Shown here: one piece after another, positions 42,458 to 51,013 of the stretch
Layout: each line of letters begins with the position of its first letter
How positions within the stretch are numbered: position 1 is the first letter of the stretch
Origin: Njordibacter sp937773555
Lineage (GTDB): Bacteria > Pseudomonadota > Gammaproteobacteria > Pseudomonadales > Balneatricaceae
Assembly (NCBI RefSeq): GCF_047730085.1
Contig: NZ_CP159830.1
Location: 1,922,001 to 1,986,000, forward strand
DNA: 64,000 nt
Direction: 5' to 3'
Translations under genes and position numbers: made by a program
The notes under the pieces: generated by a model
Databases searched by the model: none
What the model saw: only the letters and a program-made list of their open reading frames with translations
Told to the model about the DNA's origin: nothing

Positions 42458-42503
42458 TGGTAACGTCTACCATTGTTGGTAACGTCTACCATTGTTGGTT
42501 ACG
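42458..42503. repeat. Tandem 19-bp repeat with internal palindromes upstream of acuI copy 1
   Basis: GGTAACGTCTACCATTGTT is repeated twice exactly (42459-42477, 42478-42496) and a third degraded unit begins at 42497. Each unit holds the inverted repeat TGGT-aacgtct-ACCA. It lies just outside the duplicated segment, so only copy 1 of acuI has it. Confidence 0.8.
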
Positions 42504-42652
42504 CCCACAACATTGCCACAAATAGGCACTAGAGATGCCATATCCTAATCATTTTCTTCTATCTCTGCGCAAAAAAGGTTGAGTCATACAAGTAACATGC
42601 GAGGCGAAATAAAGCTTACTTCACCTAATTAGCTAAATGACCTACGCATAGT
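42504..42652. other. Intergenic gap between the FixH-like gene and acuI copy 1
   Basis: Together with 42380-42503 this makes a gap of about 270 bp. Beyond the tandem repeat and the AcuR-like box described separately I see no gene and no clear terminator for the upstream ABC operon. Confidence 0.4.
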
Positions 42653-43147
42653 TTAGTTATGGTCTGCGGTATCAACGCTTGAGTGGTCTGCCATGGTATG
42701 ACCATGCGATGATTTATGCTCTTTAGGCTTCTCGCTGATACCAATAATCAGAGGTTCATGCAGCCGATCAATAAATGGGCTGGAAATGTTATAAATTAGC
42801 CGCCAATCACCTACCATTTCTAATACTAAAAAAAACTCATACTGGCCCACTAAATCCGCTACAGGCATCGCTATAATTTGCCTCATGTTGTGAGCCATAG
42901 GCATAGACGGCATTTCTGCACTGACACTCATTTCAGCATTACTGACAGGTTTGCTTTGGAATGATAGGTTCACCTTGCAGGTATAACTTAATGGCTGGTC
43001 ATGGGGCATACAGCTGGTGTGCGTGTTGGCTATATTAGCGTGTACATTATTAGCGGTCATTATAAGCGTTAACGCCAACAAAAAAGGCGGTACTAAGGTG
43101 AAAATTGTAATCCCAGATGAAAGTCTTTTACCTGTATTATTTTTCAT
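42653..43147 (-). CDS. Small secreted Met/His-rich protein (FixH/YtkA-like)
   Basis: A 164-residue protein with an N-terminal membrane segment or signal peptide (FTLVPPFLLALTLIMTANNVHA). The middle AEMSVSAEMPSMPMAHNM is the Met-rich MPSMPM motif seen in FixH/YtkA-like immunoglobulin-fold domains linked to copper handling. The last 25 residues are rich in His and Asp (KSSHGHTMADHSSVDTADHN), and two Cys (CMPHDQPLSYTC) lie near residues 46-57. It is the last gene of the ABC operon, 2 bp after the ATPase, an unusual partner for an amino-acid-type transporter. Metal binding is inferred; function unknown. Confidence 0.7.
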   Translation of the reverse strand: MKNNTGKRLSSGITIFTLVPPFLLALTLIMTANNVHANIANTHTSCMPHDQPLSYTCKVNLSFQSKPVSNAEMSVSAEMPSMPMAHNMRQIIAMPVADLVGQYEFFLVLEMVGDWRLIYNISSPFIDRLHEPLIIGISEKPKEHKSSHGHTMADHSSVDTADHN

Positions 43148-43149
43148 TA

Positions 43150-43785
43150 TTATTCTCCTAACTCAAAACTGCCATTATTAATTATTTTATGCTGTTGAAT
43201 AACTGTGCCCCTAGTCTCGATATGTTCACCAGTAACCAAAACTCCTACTCCCCTGTTCCGCAGATCAATAAGTATTTGCCACACCTGCTCCCTGGGGCCC
43301 TCCGACAGACCCATTAATGGCTCATCAGCTAATAAATAACGAGGATTAGCGAGCATTGCTCTAGCCATAGCCAGCATTTGTGCCTGACCACCACTCAAGA
43401 CATAGGCTGGCTTATCTAGCAGTGGCAAAAGCTGTGGGAAATACTCTAGTGCAGCTTCAATACTCCCACTGCCACCCGCAACATAAAGACCAAACTGAAG
43501 ATTTTCCCGCGTTGATAGCCGCCCAAATAGCTGCCGGCCCTCTGGCACAAGCACTACTCCCGCTTGCAGTAAGTAGGCTGGGCTGCGTTGGTTTATAAGG
43601 CACTGGTCAAGCCAGACATTGCCCTTTGAAGGCACCGCGCCAATAATCGCTTTAAGAAGACTAGATTTACCCGCACCATGGTGCCCATCAATCACACTAA
43701 TTGTGCCTTCAGTTATAACTAAGCTCACCGCATTTAGGGCCGTAAGCGCACCGTATCGCACCGTTATTTGGTCAAGTTTTAACAT
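43150..43785 (-). CDS. LivF-like ABC transporter ATP-binding protein, second module
   Basis: A 211-residue ATPase of the HAAT family, shorter than the usual 230-240. Walker A is an unusual GHHGAGKSS, the signature YVLSGGQAQMLAMARAM is intact, Walker B is RYLLADEP and the H-loop His is in VTGEH. ATG 43785 with AGGGA upstream is preferred to a TTG at 43800; it overlaps the LivG-like gene by 14 bp. It pairs with the signature-less LivG at 43772. Confidence 0.9.
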   Translation of the reverse strand: MLKLDQITVRYGALTALNAVSLVITEGTISVIDGHHGAGKSSLLKAIIGAVPSKGNVWLDQCLINQRSPAYLLQAGVVLVPEGRQLFGRLSTRENLQFGLYVAGGSGSIEAALEYFPQLLPLLDKPAYVLSGGQAQMLAMARAMLANPRYLLADEPLMGLSEGPREQVWQILIDLRNRGVGVLVTGEHIETRGTVIQQHKIINNGSFELGE

Positions 43786-44425
43786 CAGTTCCCTTCTCAA
43801 CTAACCCCCGGTTAAGCTGCATTTCAACTACCGAATCAGTGATCATGAGCATAAAATCAAACCGATGCTCTACCACTACTAAAGCTGTTTTTTGACCCAG
43901 ATTTTGCTGCAAGAAAACACCAAATTGATCTAACTCAATGGCGGTCAAGCCAGCTGATGGCTCATCTAAAAACAGCACTTCTGGGCTAGCCGCTAGGCCT
44001 CTAATAACTTCAGCTTTACGCAGCATAGGCAGAGGGATTTCGTCTGGGAACAAGTGTAAGCTTGCCTGTAAACCACTCAATTCTATTAGCTTGGCCAATC
44101 TTTTTTTTGATTCAGGGGCTCGGGCTGCTAACAATAATTGTTCTCCCAAGTTGGCTGTTATTAAAAAGCGAGTGCTTTGAAAAGTTCTTTGAATTCCCGC
44201 TTGAGCAAAGGCCCAGGCAGGTTGATGGGTTAATGTTTTGTTGTTGAGTTGAATATGACCTGAATCAGGCTTCAAAAAACCTGTAGCAACATTAATGAGG
44301 GTCGACTTACCCACCCCATTAGCGCCTGTAATGCCAAGGCGCTGCCCAGGTTTTAAGGTCAGGGATATATCTGTTAGTACATCAATCCCACCAAAAGACT
44401 TACCTATGCCATGGAGGCTATACAT
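43772..44425 (-). CDS. LivG-like ABC ATP-binding protein with degenerate signature, second module
   Basis: A 217-residue ATPase. Walker A GANGVGKST and Walker B PEVLFLDEPSAGL are intact and VVVEHRFDFM provides the H-loop. Where LivG proteins have LSxGxxRRxEIARAL, this one reads IPLPMLRKAEVIRGL, so the ABC signature is lost while the following helix is still recognisable. It is also about 35 residues shorter than normal LivG. The composite ATP site that uses this signature should be inactive, giving an asymmetric pair with LivF. Confidence 0.9.
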   Translation of the reverse strand: MYSLHGIGKSFGGIDVLTDISLTLKPGQRLGITGANGVGKSTLINVATGFLKPDSGHIQLNNKTLTHQPAWAFAQAGIQRTFQSTRFLITANLGEQLLLAARAPESKKRLAKLIELSGLQASLHLFPDEIPLPMLRKAEVIRGLAASPEVLFLDEPSAGLTAIELDQFGVFLQQNLGQKTALVVVEHRFDFMLMITDSVVEMQLNRGLVEKGTDVKT

Positions 44426-45317
44426 GGCGATTTCTCCAGCGGCTTTTCAAGTGGGAAACCAGCCTCGGGCTAATAATACCTTCAGGTCGAAACACCAGCA
44501 ACAATGCCACCAGGCCACCAAAAATAATCATTCGATAAGCTGCTAAGGAACGAATACTTTCCAACAATCCAATATCTAAAAAAACGCCTAATAGAGGACC
44601 AATCGCTGAACCAAGGCCACCAATAACAGCATAAGCTAGGCCATGTATGCCTAGCATAACGCCAAACATAGCTGGCTCAATATGGGTATTAAAAAGGGCA
44701 AATAGGCCACCACCAAAACCAGCCACAGCGCCAGATAAGGTAATAAAACTAAGTCGGTAACGGGTCGGGTTGAGGCCTTGAGACTGAGCTAAAATAGGGT
44801 CGTTACCCACCATTCGCGCACCTAACATGATAGGACTGCGTTCTAGACTAAAGAGTACTATTAACAGTATTATTAGACAGGTTACTGCCAGTAATAAAAA
44901 GTCTGTCACCTGATAATTATTCTCAAAAATCCAGCGAATGTTAGAAAATCCTTCAGGGCCATCAGGACCTATAATACGTCCATCAACACTCTGGGTGAAA
45001 CGCAGATGCAACAAAAAAAATCGTAAAAGTTCGGCAAAGCAAAGCGTGCTAATAGCAAAATAGATACCTGACAAGCGTATAGTAAGTAGCCCTAACACCA
45101 GAGCACAGGACGCTCCACCTATAGCGCCAGCCAATAGCCCCCAAAAAACATGAGCGCCAGCCAAAGCCGTTGCAGATGCTGTAATATAAGCACCAATACC
45201 AAAAAAAGCCTGTTGCCCAAACGAGACCTCACCAACCACTAAGACTAAATAAGCAGAAAGAGCCAAAAATGCAATGAGTGTCATATTAGTCAATACAGAG
45301 GCAAGGTACATATCCAT
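44418..45317 (-). CDS. LivM-like ABC transporter permease, second module
   Basis: A 299-residue inner-membrane permease of the branched-chain amino-acid type. AYLVLVVGEVSFGQQAFFGIGAYITA at the start and the IHGLAYAVIGGLGSAIGPLLGVFLDIGLLE segment are characteristic. The LivM conserved loop contains LSGIYFAISTLCFAELLRF. It overlaps the ATPase downstream by 8 bp and is 3 bp from the LivH-like gene upstream, so the module is a single transcription unit. Confidence 0.93.
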   Translation of the reverse strand: MDMYLASVLTNMTLIAFLALSAYLVLVVGEVSFGQQAFFGIGAYITASATALAGAHVFWGLLAGAIGGASCALVLGLLTIRLSGIYFAISTLCFAELLRFFLLHLRFTQSVDGRIIGPDGPEGFSNIRWIFENNYQVTDFLLLAVTCLIILLIVLFSLERSPIMLGARMVGNDPILAQSQGLNPTRYRLSFITLSGAVAGFGGGLFALFNTHIEPAMFGVMLGIHGLAYAVIGGLGSAIGPLLGVFLDIGLLESIRSLAAYRMIIFGGLVALLLVFRPEGIISPRLVSHLKSRWRNRHV

Positions 45318-45320
45318 AGC

Positions 45321-46217
45321 TTAAACTCGCTCCTGAGCCAAGCTATCAGTGCGATAAATTTTAACACCCATTAGGCCTCCTGGCCTGATGATCAATACTA
45401 AAAAAACCAACCCAAAAGTCACCATGTCACGAAATTCAGCACCCAGCACAGCGCCAGCATGGGTTTCAACAAGGCCTAATATGAGTCCGCCAATGACAGC
45501 GCCTGTTAACGAGCCTACACCGCCAATAATCATGGCTATAAGGCCTTTAAAAGTGCTCCATAAACCGAACAGAGGAGTCACATAACCATCTGCAGATAAA
45601 ATCATAAAGGCCGCCAAACCGCCTAAAATACCTGCTAACAAAAATATTATAAAACCCAACCAAGGTACGCGAGCACCTAATAAATGGGCTGTTTCAGGAC
45701 TGTCTGCGGTGGCCCTAATCAACAGTCCAAGACGAGTTTTATATAGCAACAGATACAACACTAGTATGCTAACTAAAGCGATAACAAAGTGCAGAAGTTG
45801 ATCACCACGCACAAAGACCTCTCCCCACCATAAATTTGGCACCTCAATACCCTGAAACGCGTGTGTTCTTTGGGGTAACAGTTGGGATGAAATTTCGTCC
45901 AGTTGCATCCACACCGCAAAACTGGCAATCATTGCTGTTACAGCACCATGGCGTTTGCTATGCGGCGCAAAGCACAGGCGTTCCACATAGGCAGAGGCTA
46001 AGGCTACTCCCACTATAGTCACGAAAAACAGACCCCAGGCACCCCAACCAAGTATAGGTTCTAGGTAAATGGCTAGGGAAGCGCCAAATAGTAAACAGGC
46101 ACCGAAGGCAAGGTTGATTCGACGCATAATACCAAACACTAGAGCAAAGCTTAGCCCTAGAAGCGCATAGGTAGACCCTATCATCAGGCCATCGATACTT
46201 GTTTGTAGCATATCCAT
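45321..46217 (-). CDS. LivH-like ABC transporter permease, second module
   Basis: A 298-residue permease of the LivH type: GLMIGSTYALLGLSFALVFGIMRRINLAFG at the N-terminus and FKGLIAMIIGGVGSLTGAVIGGLILGLVE near the C-terminus. It begins 18 bp after the LivF of the first module, so module 2 continues the same operon. It is clearly related to the LivH at 48628 but diverged, showing an old duplication rather than a recent copy. Confidence 0.93.
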   Translation of the reverse strand: MDMLQTSIDGLMIGSTYALLGLSFALVFGIMRRINLAFGACLLFGASLAIYLEPILGWGAWGLFFVTIVGVALASAYVERLCFAPHSKRHGAVTAMIASFAVWMQLDEISSQLLPQRTHAFQGIEVPNLWWGEVFVRGDQLLHFVIALVSILVLYLLLYKTRLGLLIRATADSPETAHLLGARVPWLGFIIFLLAGILGGLAAFMILSADGYVTPLFGLWSTFKGLIAMIIGGVGSLTGAVIGGLILGLVETHAGAVLGAEFRDMVTFGLVFLVLIIRPGGLMGVKIYRTDSLAQERV

Positions 46218-46235
46218 CTGAACCTACCCTAAATT

Positions 46236-46949
46236 TTAGCCACCACCAAGGTACGCCCGCTTGATAATGTCATCATCCTTTAGCTGGTCAGGGGTGCCAC
46301 TGAAAGTCACTTTACCCTGATCCAGTAGGTAGAAATAATCTGCCACCTGCAGGGCTTTAGTAGCATTTTGTTCCACCAAAAGGATAGACATACCATCCTC
46401 ATTGAGCTGCTTAATTATGGCAAAAATCTCATCAACAATAAGTGGTGACAAACCCACTGAAGGTTCATCCATTAACAATATACTTGGCCGTGACATTAAT
46501 GCACGTGCCAGAGCCAGCATCTGCTGTTCACCTCCAGAAAGGTTGCCCGCTGGCTGATCATGACGCGCTTTTAGAATAGGGAAGCGGTCATACATCTTGT
46601 CAATGTCGTCGCTAACTTGAGCTGCCATAGCTCGACTTTGGGTAAAAGCGCCAGCAAGAAGGTTTTCATACACTGACAAATCTGGAAATACCAAGCGGTT
46701 TTCTGGCACTAATGCCAACCCTTTACGCAGTATTTTTGGTGCTCCAAGGCCTGTTAAATTTTGGTCCAGCAAACTAACTGTGCCAGTATCTGGAGCCAAA
46801 ATTCCAGCCAAGGTAAACATAAGAGTCGTCTTACCTGCTCCATTGGGACCAAGGATACACGTCACTGCACCTTTTTTAGCTTCCAACGAAACTCCCTTTA
46901 ACGCTTTAATGAGGCCATAGGAGGTCACCAAATTATTTACACTTAACAT
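46236..46949 (-). CDS. livF: LivF-like ABC transporter ATP-binding protein, first module
   Basis: A 237-residue ATPase with canonical Walker A GPNGAGKTT, Q-loop VPENRLVFPDLSVYENL, signature NLSGGEQQMLALARALMSRP, Walker B ILLMDEPSVGLSPLIV and H-loop LLVEQNATKAL. Standard LivF. It starts at the stop of livG (shared base). Confidence 0.94.
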   Translation of the reverse strand: MLSVNNLVTSYGLIKALKGVSLEAKKGAVTCILGPNGAGKTTLMFTLAGILAPDTGTVSLLDQNLTGLGAPKILRKGLALVPENRLVFPDLSVYENLLAGAFTQSRAMAAQVSDDIDKMYDRFPILKARHDQPAGNLSGGEQQMLALARALMSRPSILLMDEPSVGLSPLIVDEIFAIIKQLNEDGMSILLVEQNATKALQVADYFYLLDQGKVTFSGTPDQLKDDDIIKRAYLGGG

Positions 46950-47713
46950 CAGCTCACTCCTCCATGGGCGTTTTCTGCCGATCCAAAATAAGCCTCTTGT
47001 ACTAGCTTGTTATTCTGAATTTCGATAGGAGTACCCTGCGCTATAGGCTTGCCAAAGTTCAACACTGTAATGCGGTCAGTTACATTCATTACCAATTCCA
47101 TTACATGCTCTACCAGCAATACAGTCATACCCATTTCCTTCATAGCCAGCACTCGCTGACACAGATCTTTGATCTCAGCAGAGTTCATGCCTGCTGCCGG
47201 TTCGTCTAAAAGAATTAGCTTAGGTTTGGATGCCATCGCCCGAGCAAGTTCCAAGCGTCGTTGCTCTCCAAAGGCAAGATTACCCGCTAAATGGTCCGCT
47301 TTATCACCTAAACCAGAAAACTCTAATAATTTTTGTATTTCCTGGCGGCGTGCTGGTGAGCGTCCAAACCAGTTAGATACCCAGCCTTGTTCTTGGCCAG
47401 GCTGATCTCGCCAGGCCACCCATAAATTTTGCCAGACCGTCAACTCACTGAACAATCTGATATTCTGAAAGGTGCGGGCCACTCCCGCATCAACACGGTT
47501 GTGGGGAGCAATAGCACCAAGATCAATACCATCCAATAAAATTTCCCCATCAGTAGGCGCAAATACACCACACACTAAATTAACAGTGGTACTTTTACCA
47601 GAACCATTGGGGCCAATAAGGCCAAACACCTCACCTTGTTGAATTTTGAAATCAAGCCCATCTACGGCACGTACGCCACCAAAATGCTTAACTAAGTTGC
47701 GTACTTCAAGCAT
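46949..47713 (-). CDS. livG: LivG-like ABC transporter ATP-binding protein, first module
   Basis: A 254-residue ATPase with intact motifs: Walker A GPNGSGKST, RTFQNIRLFSELTVWQNL Q-loop region, signature NLAFGEQRRLELARAMA, Walker B LILLDEPAAGMN, H-loop LLVEHVMELV. It is the canonical counterpart of the degenerate LivG in module 2. It overlaps livM by 8 bp. Confidence 0.94.
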   Translation of the reverse strand: MLEVRNLVKHFGGVRAVDGLDFKIQQGEVFGLIGPNGSGKSTTVNLVCGVFAPTDGEILLDGIDLGAIAPHNRVDAGVARTFQNIRLFSELTVWQNLWVAWRDQPGQEQGWVSNWFGRSPARRQEIQKLLEFSGLGDKADHLAGNLAFGEQRRLELARAMASKPKLILLDEPAAGMNSAEIKDLCQRVLAMKEMGMTVLLVEHVMELVMNVTDRITVLNFGKPIAQGTPIEIQNNKLVQEAYFGSAENAHGGVS

Positions 47714-48623
47714 CTGCTTTGCCTCCCTTTGTCAGTTTTGACAACAGTTTTCTTATGTCTGCCACTAGGTGCCCATCAAGCAGGCCTTGTGGCCGCATGT
47801 TCATTACCAAAATAATCAGTAACCCAAAAATAAGGTTGCGGTAATCACCCATAAACCTTAATCCTTCAATAATAAATCCTTGGATAAAGATAACCGCCAA
47901 AAGAGTTCCTATAACGCTACGTAAGCCCCCTATAATAGGATAAGAAACAGCAAAAGTTGCCAATAAAATTACAAAAGTATGATGGTCAACATAAGTGGTC
48001 GAATGAGCAAATAGCCCACCGCCAATGCCTGCAATAACACCACCGCCGGTCATCGCAGCAACTTTTACCATGGTCAGATTAATACCTGAGCTTTGAGCTG
48101 CCAGCTCGTCTGTACCAACAGCCCGCAACACAGCGCCAGCTCTGACTTGATCCAGCCACCAAAGAGCCAGCATTACCACCATCACCACAAACCAAATGAG
48201 GCCAACAATATGTATTTGTTCCCAACCATTGGCAGCAAAGTAACGAATCTCTCTAAAACCCTGAGTACTATCAGGGCCCACTTCAACGCCATTCACATTG
48301 ACTCGCCAGCTAAGGTTAAAGAAGAACAAGCGCACAATCTCAGAAAAAGAGATCGTTGCTACCACTAACATCAATCCTTTTACCCTTAATGCTGGAAAAC
48401 CGACCAAAAAAGCAAAGAAACCCGCCATGAGCGAACCAAGAGCTAGAGCAGCAAAAATATTCCAACTGAAAATAACAGTCAAAATACCTGAGACATAGGC
48501 ACCAATGGCAAAGAAACCAACCTGGGCTAGACTTAACTGGCCAGTAAGCAATAATAAATAAGCTGACAGACCAAGCAGCGTATGCACCCCGATAGTCTGC
48601 AAAATACCCAATAAATATGTCAT
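47706..48623 (-). CDS. livM: LivM-like ABC transporter permease, first module
   Basis: About 305 residues from the ATG at 48623, 5 bp below the livH stop; a longer reading to 48713 would lie inside livH and is rejected. LSAYLLLLTGQLSLAQVGFFAIGAYVSG and VKGLMLVVATISFSEIVRLF are the LivM signatures, and VSYPIIGGLRSVIGTLLAVIFIQG is the last conserved helix pair. Several hydrophobic helices are evident. Confidence 0.93.
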   Translation of the reverse strand: MTYLLGILQTIGVHTLLGLSAYLLLLTGQLSLAQVGFFAIGAYVSGILTVIFSWNIFAALALGSLMAGFFAFLVGFPALRVKGLMLVVATISFSEIVRLFFFNLSWRVNVNGVEVGPDSTQGFREIRYFAANGWEQIHIVGLIWFVVMVVMLALWWLDQVRAGAVLRAVGTDELAAQSSGINLTMVKVAAMTGGGVIAGIGGGLFAHSTTYVDHHTFVILLATFAVSYPIIGGLRSVIGTLLAVIFIQGFIIEGLRFMGDYRNLIFGLLIILVMNMRPQGLLDGHLVADIRKLLSKLTKGGKADA

Positions 48624-48627
48624 GGTA

Positions 48628-49515
48628 TCAATCCCGGTTGATGGTGGTGCCGAAAAGCCCATTGGGGCGCAGCACAAGGAATAAGAAAAGCAGAAGGAAT
48701 ACGTAGATATCACGTTCGTTTACACCACGAACTAATAGGAAGATACTTTCGGCTGCACCTACTGCAAAGCCAGCAACAATGGCACCACGAATACTGCCAA
48801 GGCCACCAATTACAGTAACAATCAGGCCCTTTACTGTGAGAGGCAGGGTCAACAGGGGTGACAATACGCCTACAGAGGCTGCTAAAAGACAACCTGCAAA
48901 GCCTCCCAAGACACCCGCCAGAATAAAGGTTGCACTGTTGGTTCTATGGATTGGAATACCACATAGTAAGGCAGCTACAGGTTGCTGTGAGGTGGCACGT
49001 GTGCCTAATCCAAGCTTAGTTCGGTAGAGCAAAAGCATAACAATAGCCATGAGAATAAAACTAAACCCCATGACCAAAAGTAAATCTCCACGGATACCAA
49101 ACTCACCTAAAAAGAAATAAGCGTCTGGTAAGATGGCAGGAAACGACATAGGCGAACCAGAAGTTTCGTGAATAATCAGTTCGTCAATAAAAAATAGGGC
49201 TCCAATAGAAGCCATTAGAGGTGCTAGATGGTTACCTCTTGGCATAAATCGGAAGCAGACAAAATAAAGGATCAAGCCGATAACGCCCGACATAATGGGG
49301 CCAATAATAAAAGCCATTAGTGGGGGTAGGCCAAATATGGTCAATGACATCAAACCCGAATACGCCCCAGCAATACTGGATGCTGCGTAGGCTAGATTGA
49401 GTTTATGCATTGCTCCAAAAATCAGTGTAAAGCCTAACCCAATCAAGGCATAAATGGAGCCAAACAGGACTCCGTCAATCAGTGACTGGATTATGTCTAT
49501 ATGGTCAAAATTCAT
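48628..49515 (-). CDS. livH: LivH-like ABC transporter permease, first module
   Basis: A 295-residue permease. IDGVLFGSIYALIGLGFTLIFGAMHKLNLAYA and VKGLIVTVIGGLGSIRGAIVAGFAVGAAES mark the LivH type. It is the first membrane gene after the binding protein, from which a hairpin separates it. Confidence 0.94.
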   Translation of the reverse strand: MNFDHIDIIQSLIDGVLFGSIYALIGLGFTLIFGAMHKLNLAYAASSIAGAYSGLMSLTIFGLPPLMAFIIGPIMSGVIGLILYFVCFRFMPRGNHLAPLMASIGALFFIDELIIHETSGSPMSFPAILPDAYFFLGEFGIRGDLLLVMGFSFILMAIVMLLLYRTKLGLGTRATSQQPVAALLCGIPIHRTNSATFILAGVLGGFAGCLLAASVGVLSPLLTLPLTVKGLIVTVIGGLGSIRGAIVAGFAVGAAESIFLLVRGVNERDIYVFLLLFLFLVLRPNGLFGTTINRD

Positions 49516-49603
49516 AAGATTTCACTTTGTACATTCTTGCAACAGCTACACTTAATAAGCAACGGCTATTAAGTGGGCTATAAATTATTAATGTGGGTAA
49601 GAA

Positions 49604-49626
49604 CCCGCCAGAATAGGACTGGCGGG
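49604..49626 (-). terminator. Hairpin/attenuator between the binding protein and livH
   Basis: Perfect 8-bp stem CCCGCCAG (49604-49611) and CTGGCGGG (49619-49626) with a 7-nt loop. On the minus strand a moderate TTCTT run follows. It sits right after the binding-protein stop and probably makes receptor mRNA more abundant than permease mRNA. Confidence 0.75.
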
Positions 49627-49647
49627 CTTAAAGGGCGTGTGCCCAAC

Positions 49648-50907
49648 TTACCTAGGGTCGTGGATTACATTCCATGAACCACTTTGAGCCTGAACAAATA
49701 CGTAGGGCTTAAGCGCCTCACCTTCGTCTTGTACTCGGGTAATTTTACCTAGCAAACCGTCAGTTTCAGTTAGAGCAGCAAGCCCGTCACGAATCATACG
49801 GCGCTCTTGCTCAATCATATCTGGGTCACCAGTGATGCCTACATTTTCGATAACCTGCTTGATGATCATTACGTTTTCCCATACTGCAGCAGAGTGCAAA
49901 TCAGCATCACCACCATTAGCAGTAGCAAGTGCCGCAACTTCAGCAGCTGCTTCTGTAATTGGCGCAAAACTAGTAGGAATAATCATGCCTTCAGCTTCAG
50001 CAGCACAACCTTTCATGACTTCTGCAGATGACGATGAAGTTAAACCAACAATCATCTTCGGCTTAACTTTCTGGCGAGATAATTCTTTAAGCATGCCGCA
50101 AGTGGTGAAAGGGTGAGATGAAATAATCAAAACATCAGCATTTGAACGTCTAAACGCACGTGCTTGGACCGAAAAACTAGCATCGGCTTGAAGCCAGTTA
50201 GAAGAGCTGTTCAACACTTCCTTATAGCCAGAAGCAATGTCACCTGTTAAACCTTCAATGTCACCTGTAGCCCAGGTAAAGCCGTGACGGGTAGCCGCCT
50301 GCACAATAACCTTAGAATAGGTTCCATTAGAGTGTCCCTGATCTGTCTCTGTACCACCGTAGATAGTTTTTAAGTCAGGATTATTTTCAGCAATCCAAGC
50401 CCATAGACGATCATACATTTCTGGCTCGTTAGGGGTATTACGGAAGGTCCATTGGGAAATCTTAGCCAAGCCATTACGTACGGCTGTGTCCGTTAGAATA
50501 GGATATTGCAAGCCGGTGTCGCCAGTATCGTCAACCTGCTTTTGGAACACACCAAACATTGCAGCAGCAGCACCAGAACAAGTGGGGCCAATACCAATAA
50601 GAGATTTGCCTTCAGCGGCCTCTTTACGAGCTACGGCAATAGCCTGCTCTGCGTTACAGGCACTATCACTATAATTATAGGTAAGCTTAGCCATAGAACC
50701 ATCAGCCAGCTTAACACCACCCATTTCATTGACTCGGGCAACCGCAGCTGACATTACTGCCTCTGAGTTAATACCGAATGATCTTAATGGGCCTGATTTA
50801 GCACCCCAACCTGCAATATTAATTTCGGTTTCAGCAACAGCTGCTCCCGAGGTAAGCAGTAAAGCTGATACTGCACTGACTATTATTTTTTTTGTAAATT
50901 TCTTCAT
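49648..50907 (-). CDS. HAAT-family ABC transporter periplasmic binding protein (LivK-like)
   Basis: A 419-residue periplasmic receptor with signal peptide MKKFTKKIIVSAVSALLLTSGAAVAE. The type I periplasmic-binding fold (Peripla_BP_6) is shown by GPLRSFGINSEAVMSAAVARVNEMGG, KSLIGIGPTCSGAAAAMFGVFQ and LIISSHPFTTCGMLKELSRQKVKPKMIVG. It is the only binding protein for two sets of membrane/ATPase genes. Its place directly after acuK suggests an acrylate-, propionate- or amine-related ligand, but HAAT receptors bind many amino acids and amides. GAGAG precedes the ATG. Confidence 0.93.
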   Translation of the reverse strand: MKKFTKKIIVSAVSALLLTSGAAVAETEINIAGWGAKSGPLRSFGINSEAVMSAAVARVNEMGGVKLADGSMAKLTYNYSDSACNAEQAIAVARKEAAEGKSLIGIGPTCSGAAAAMFGVFQKQVDDTGDTGLQYPILTDTAVRNGLAKISQWTFRNTPNEPEMYDRLWAWIAENNPDLKTIYGGTETDQGHSNGTYSKVIVQAATRHGFTWATGDIEGLTGDIASGYKEVLNSSSNWLQADASFSVQARAFRRSNADVLIISSHPFTTCGMLKELSRQKVKPKMIVGLTSSSSAEVMKGCAAEAEGMIIPTSFAPITEAAAEVAALATANGGDADLHSAAVWENVMIIKQVIENVGITGDPDMIEQERRMIRDGLAALTETDGLLGKITRVQDEGEALKPYVFVQAQSGSWNVIHDPR

Positions 50908-51013
50908 AGTTTCTCTCTAATTTTTTGTTATTTGGTTAGTTAAGTAAAAAAATTATTCGGTACAGCTATCCTCTATCGGTCATCCTCCATTAGTTATCCT
51001 TCAGTTAGTCGAT

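Noticed and set aside
42458..42503. CRISPR-like repeats
   Set aside because: Repeat units abut directly with no spacers and there are no cas genes; it is a short tandem array in a promoter.
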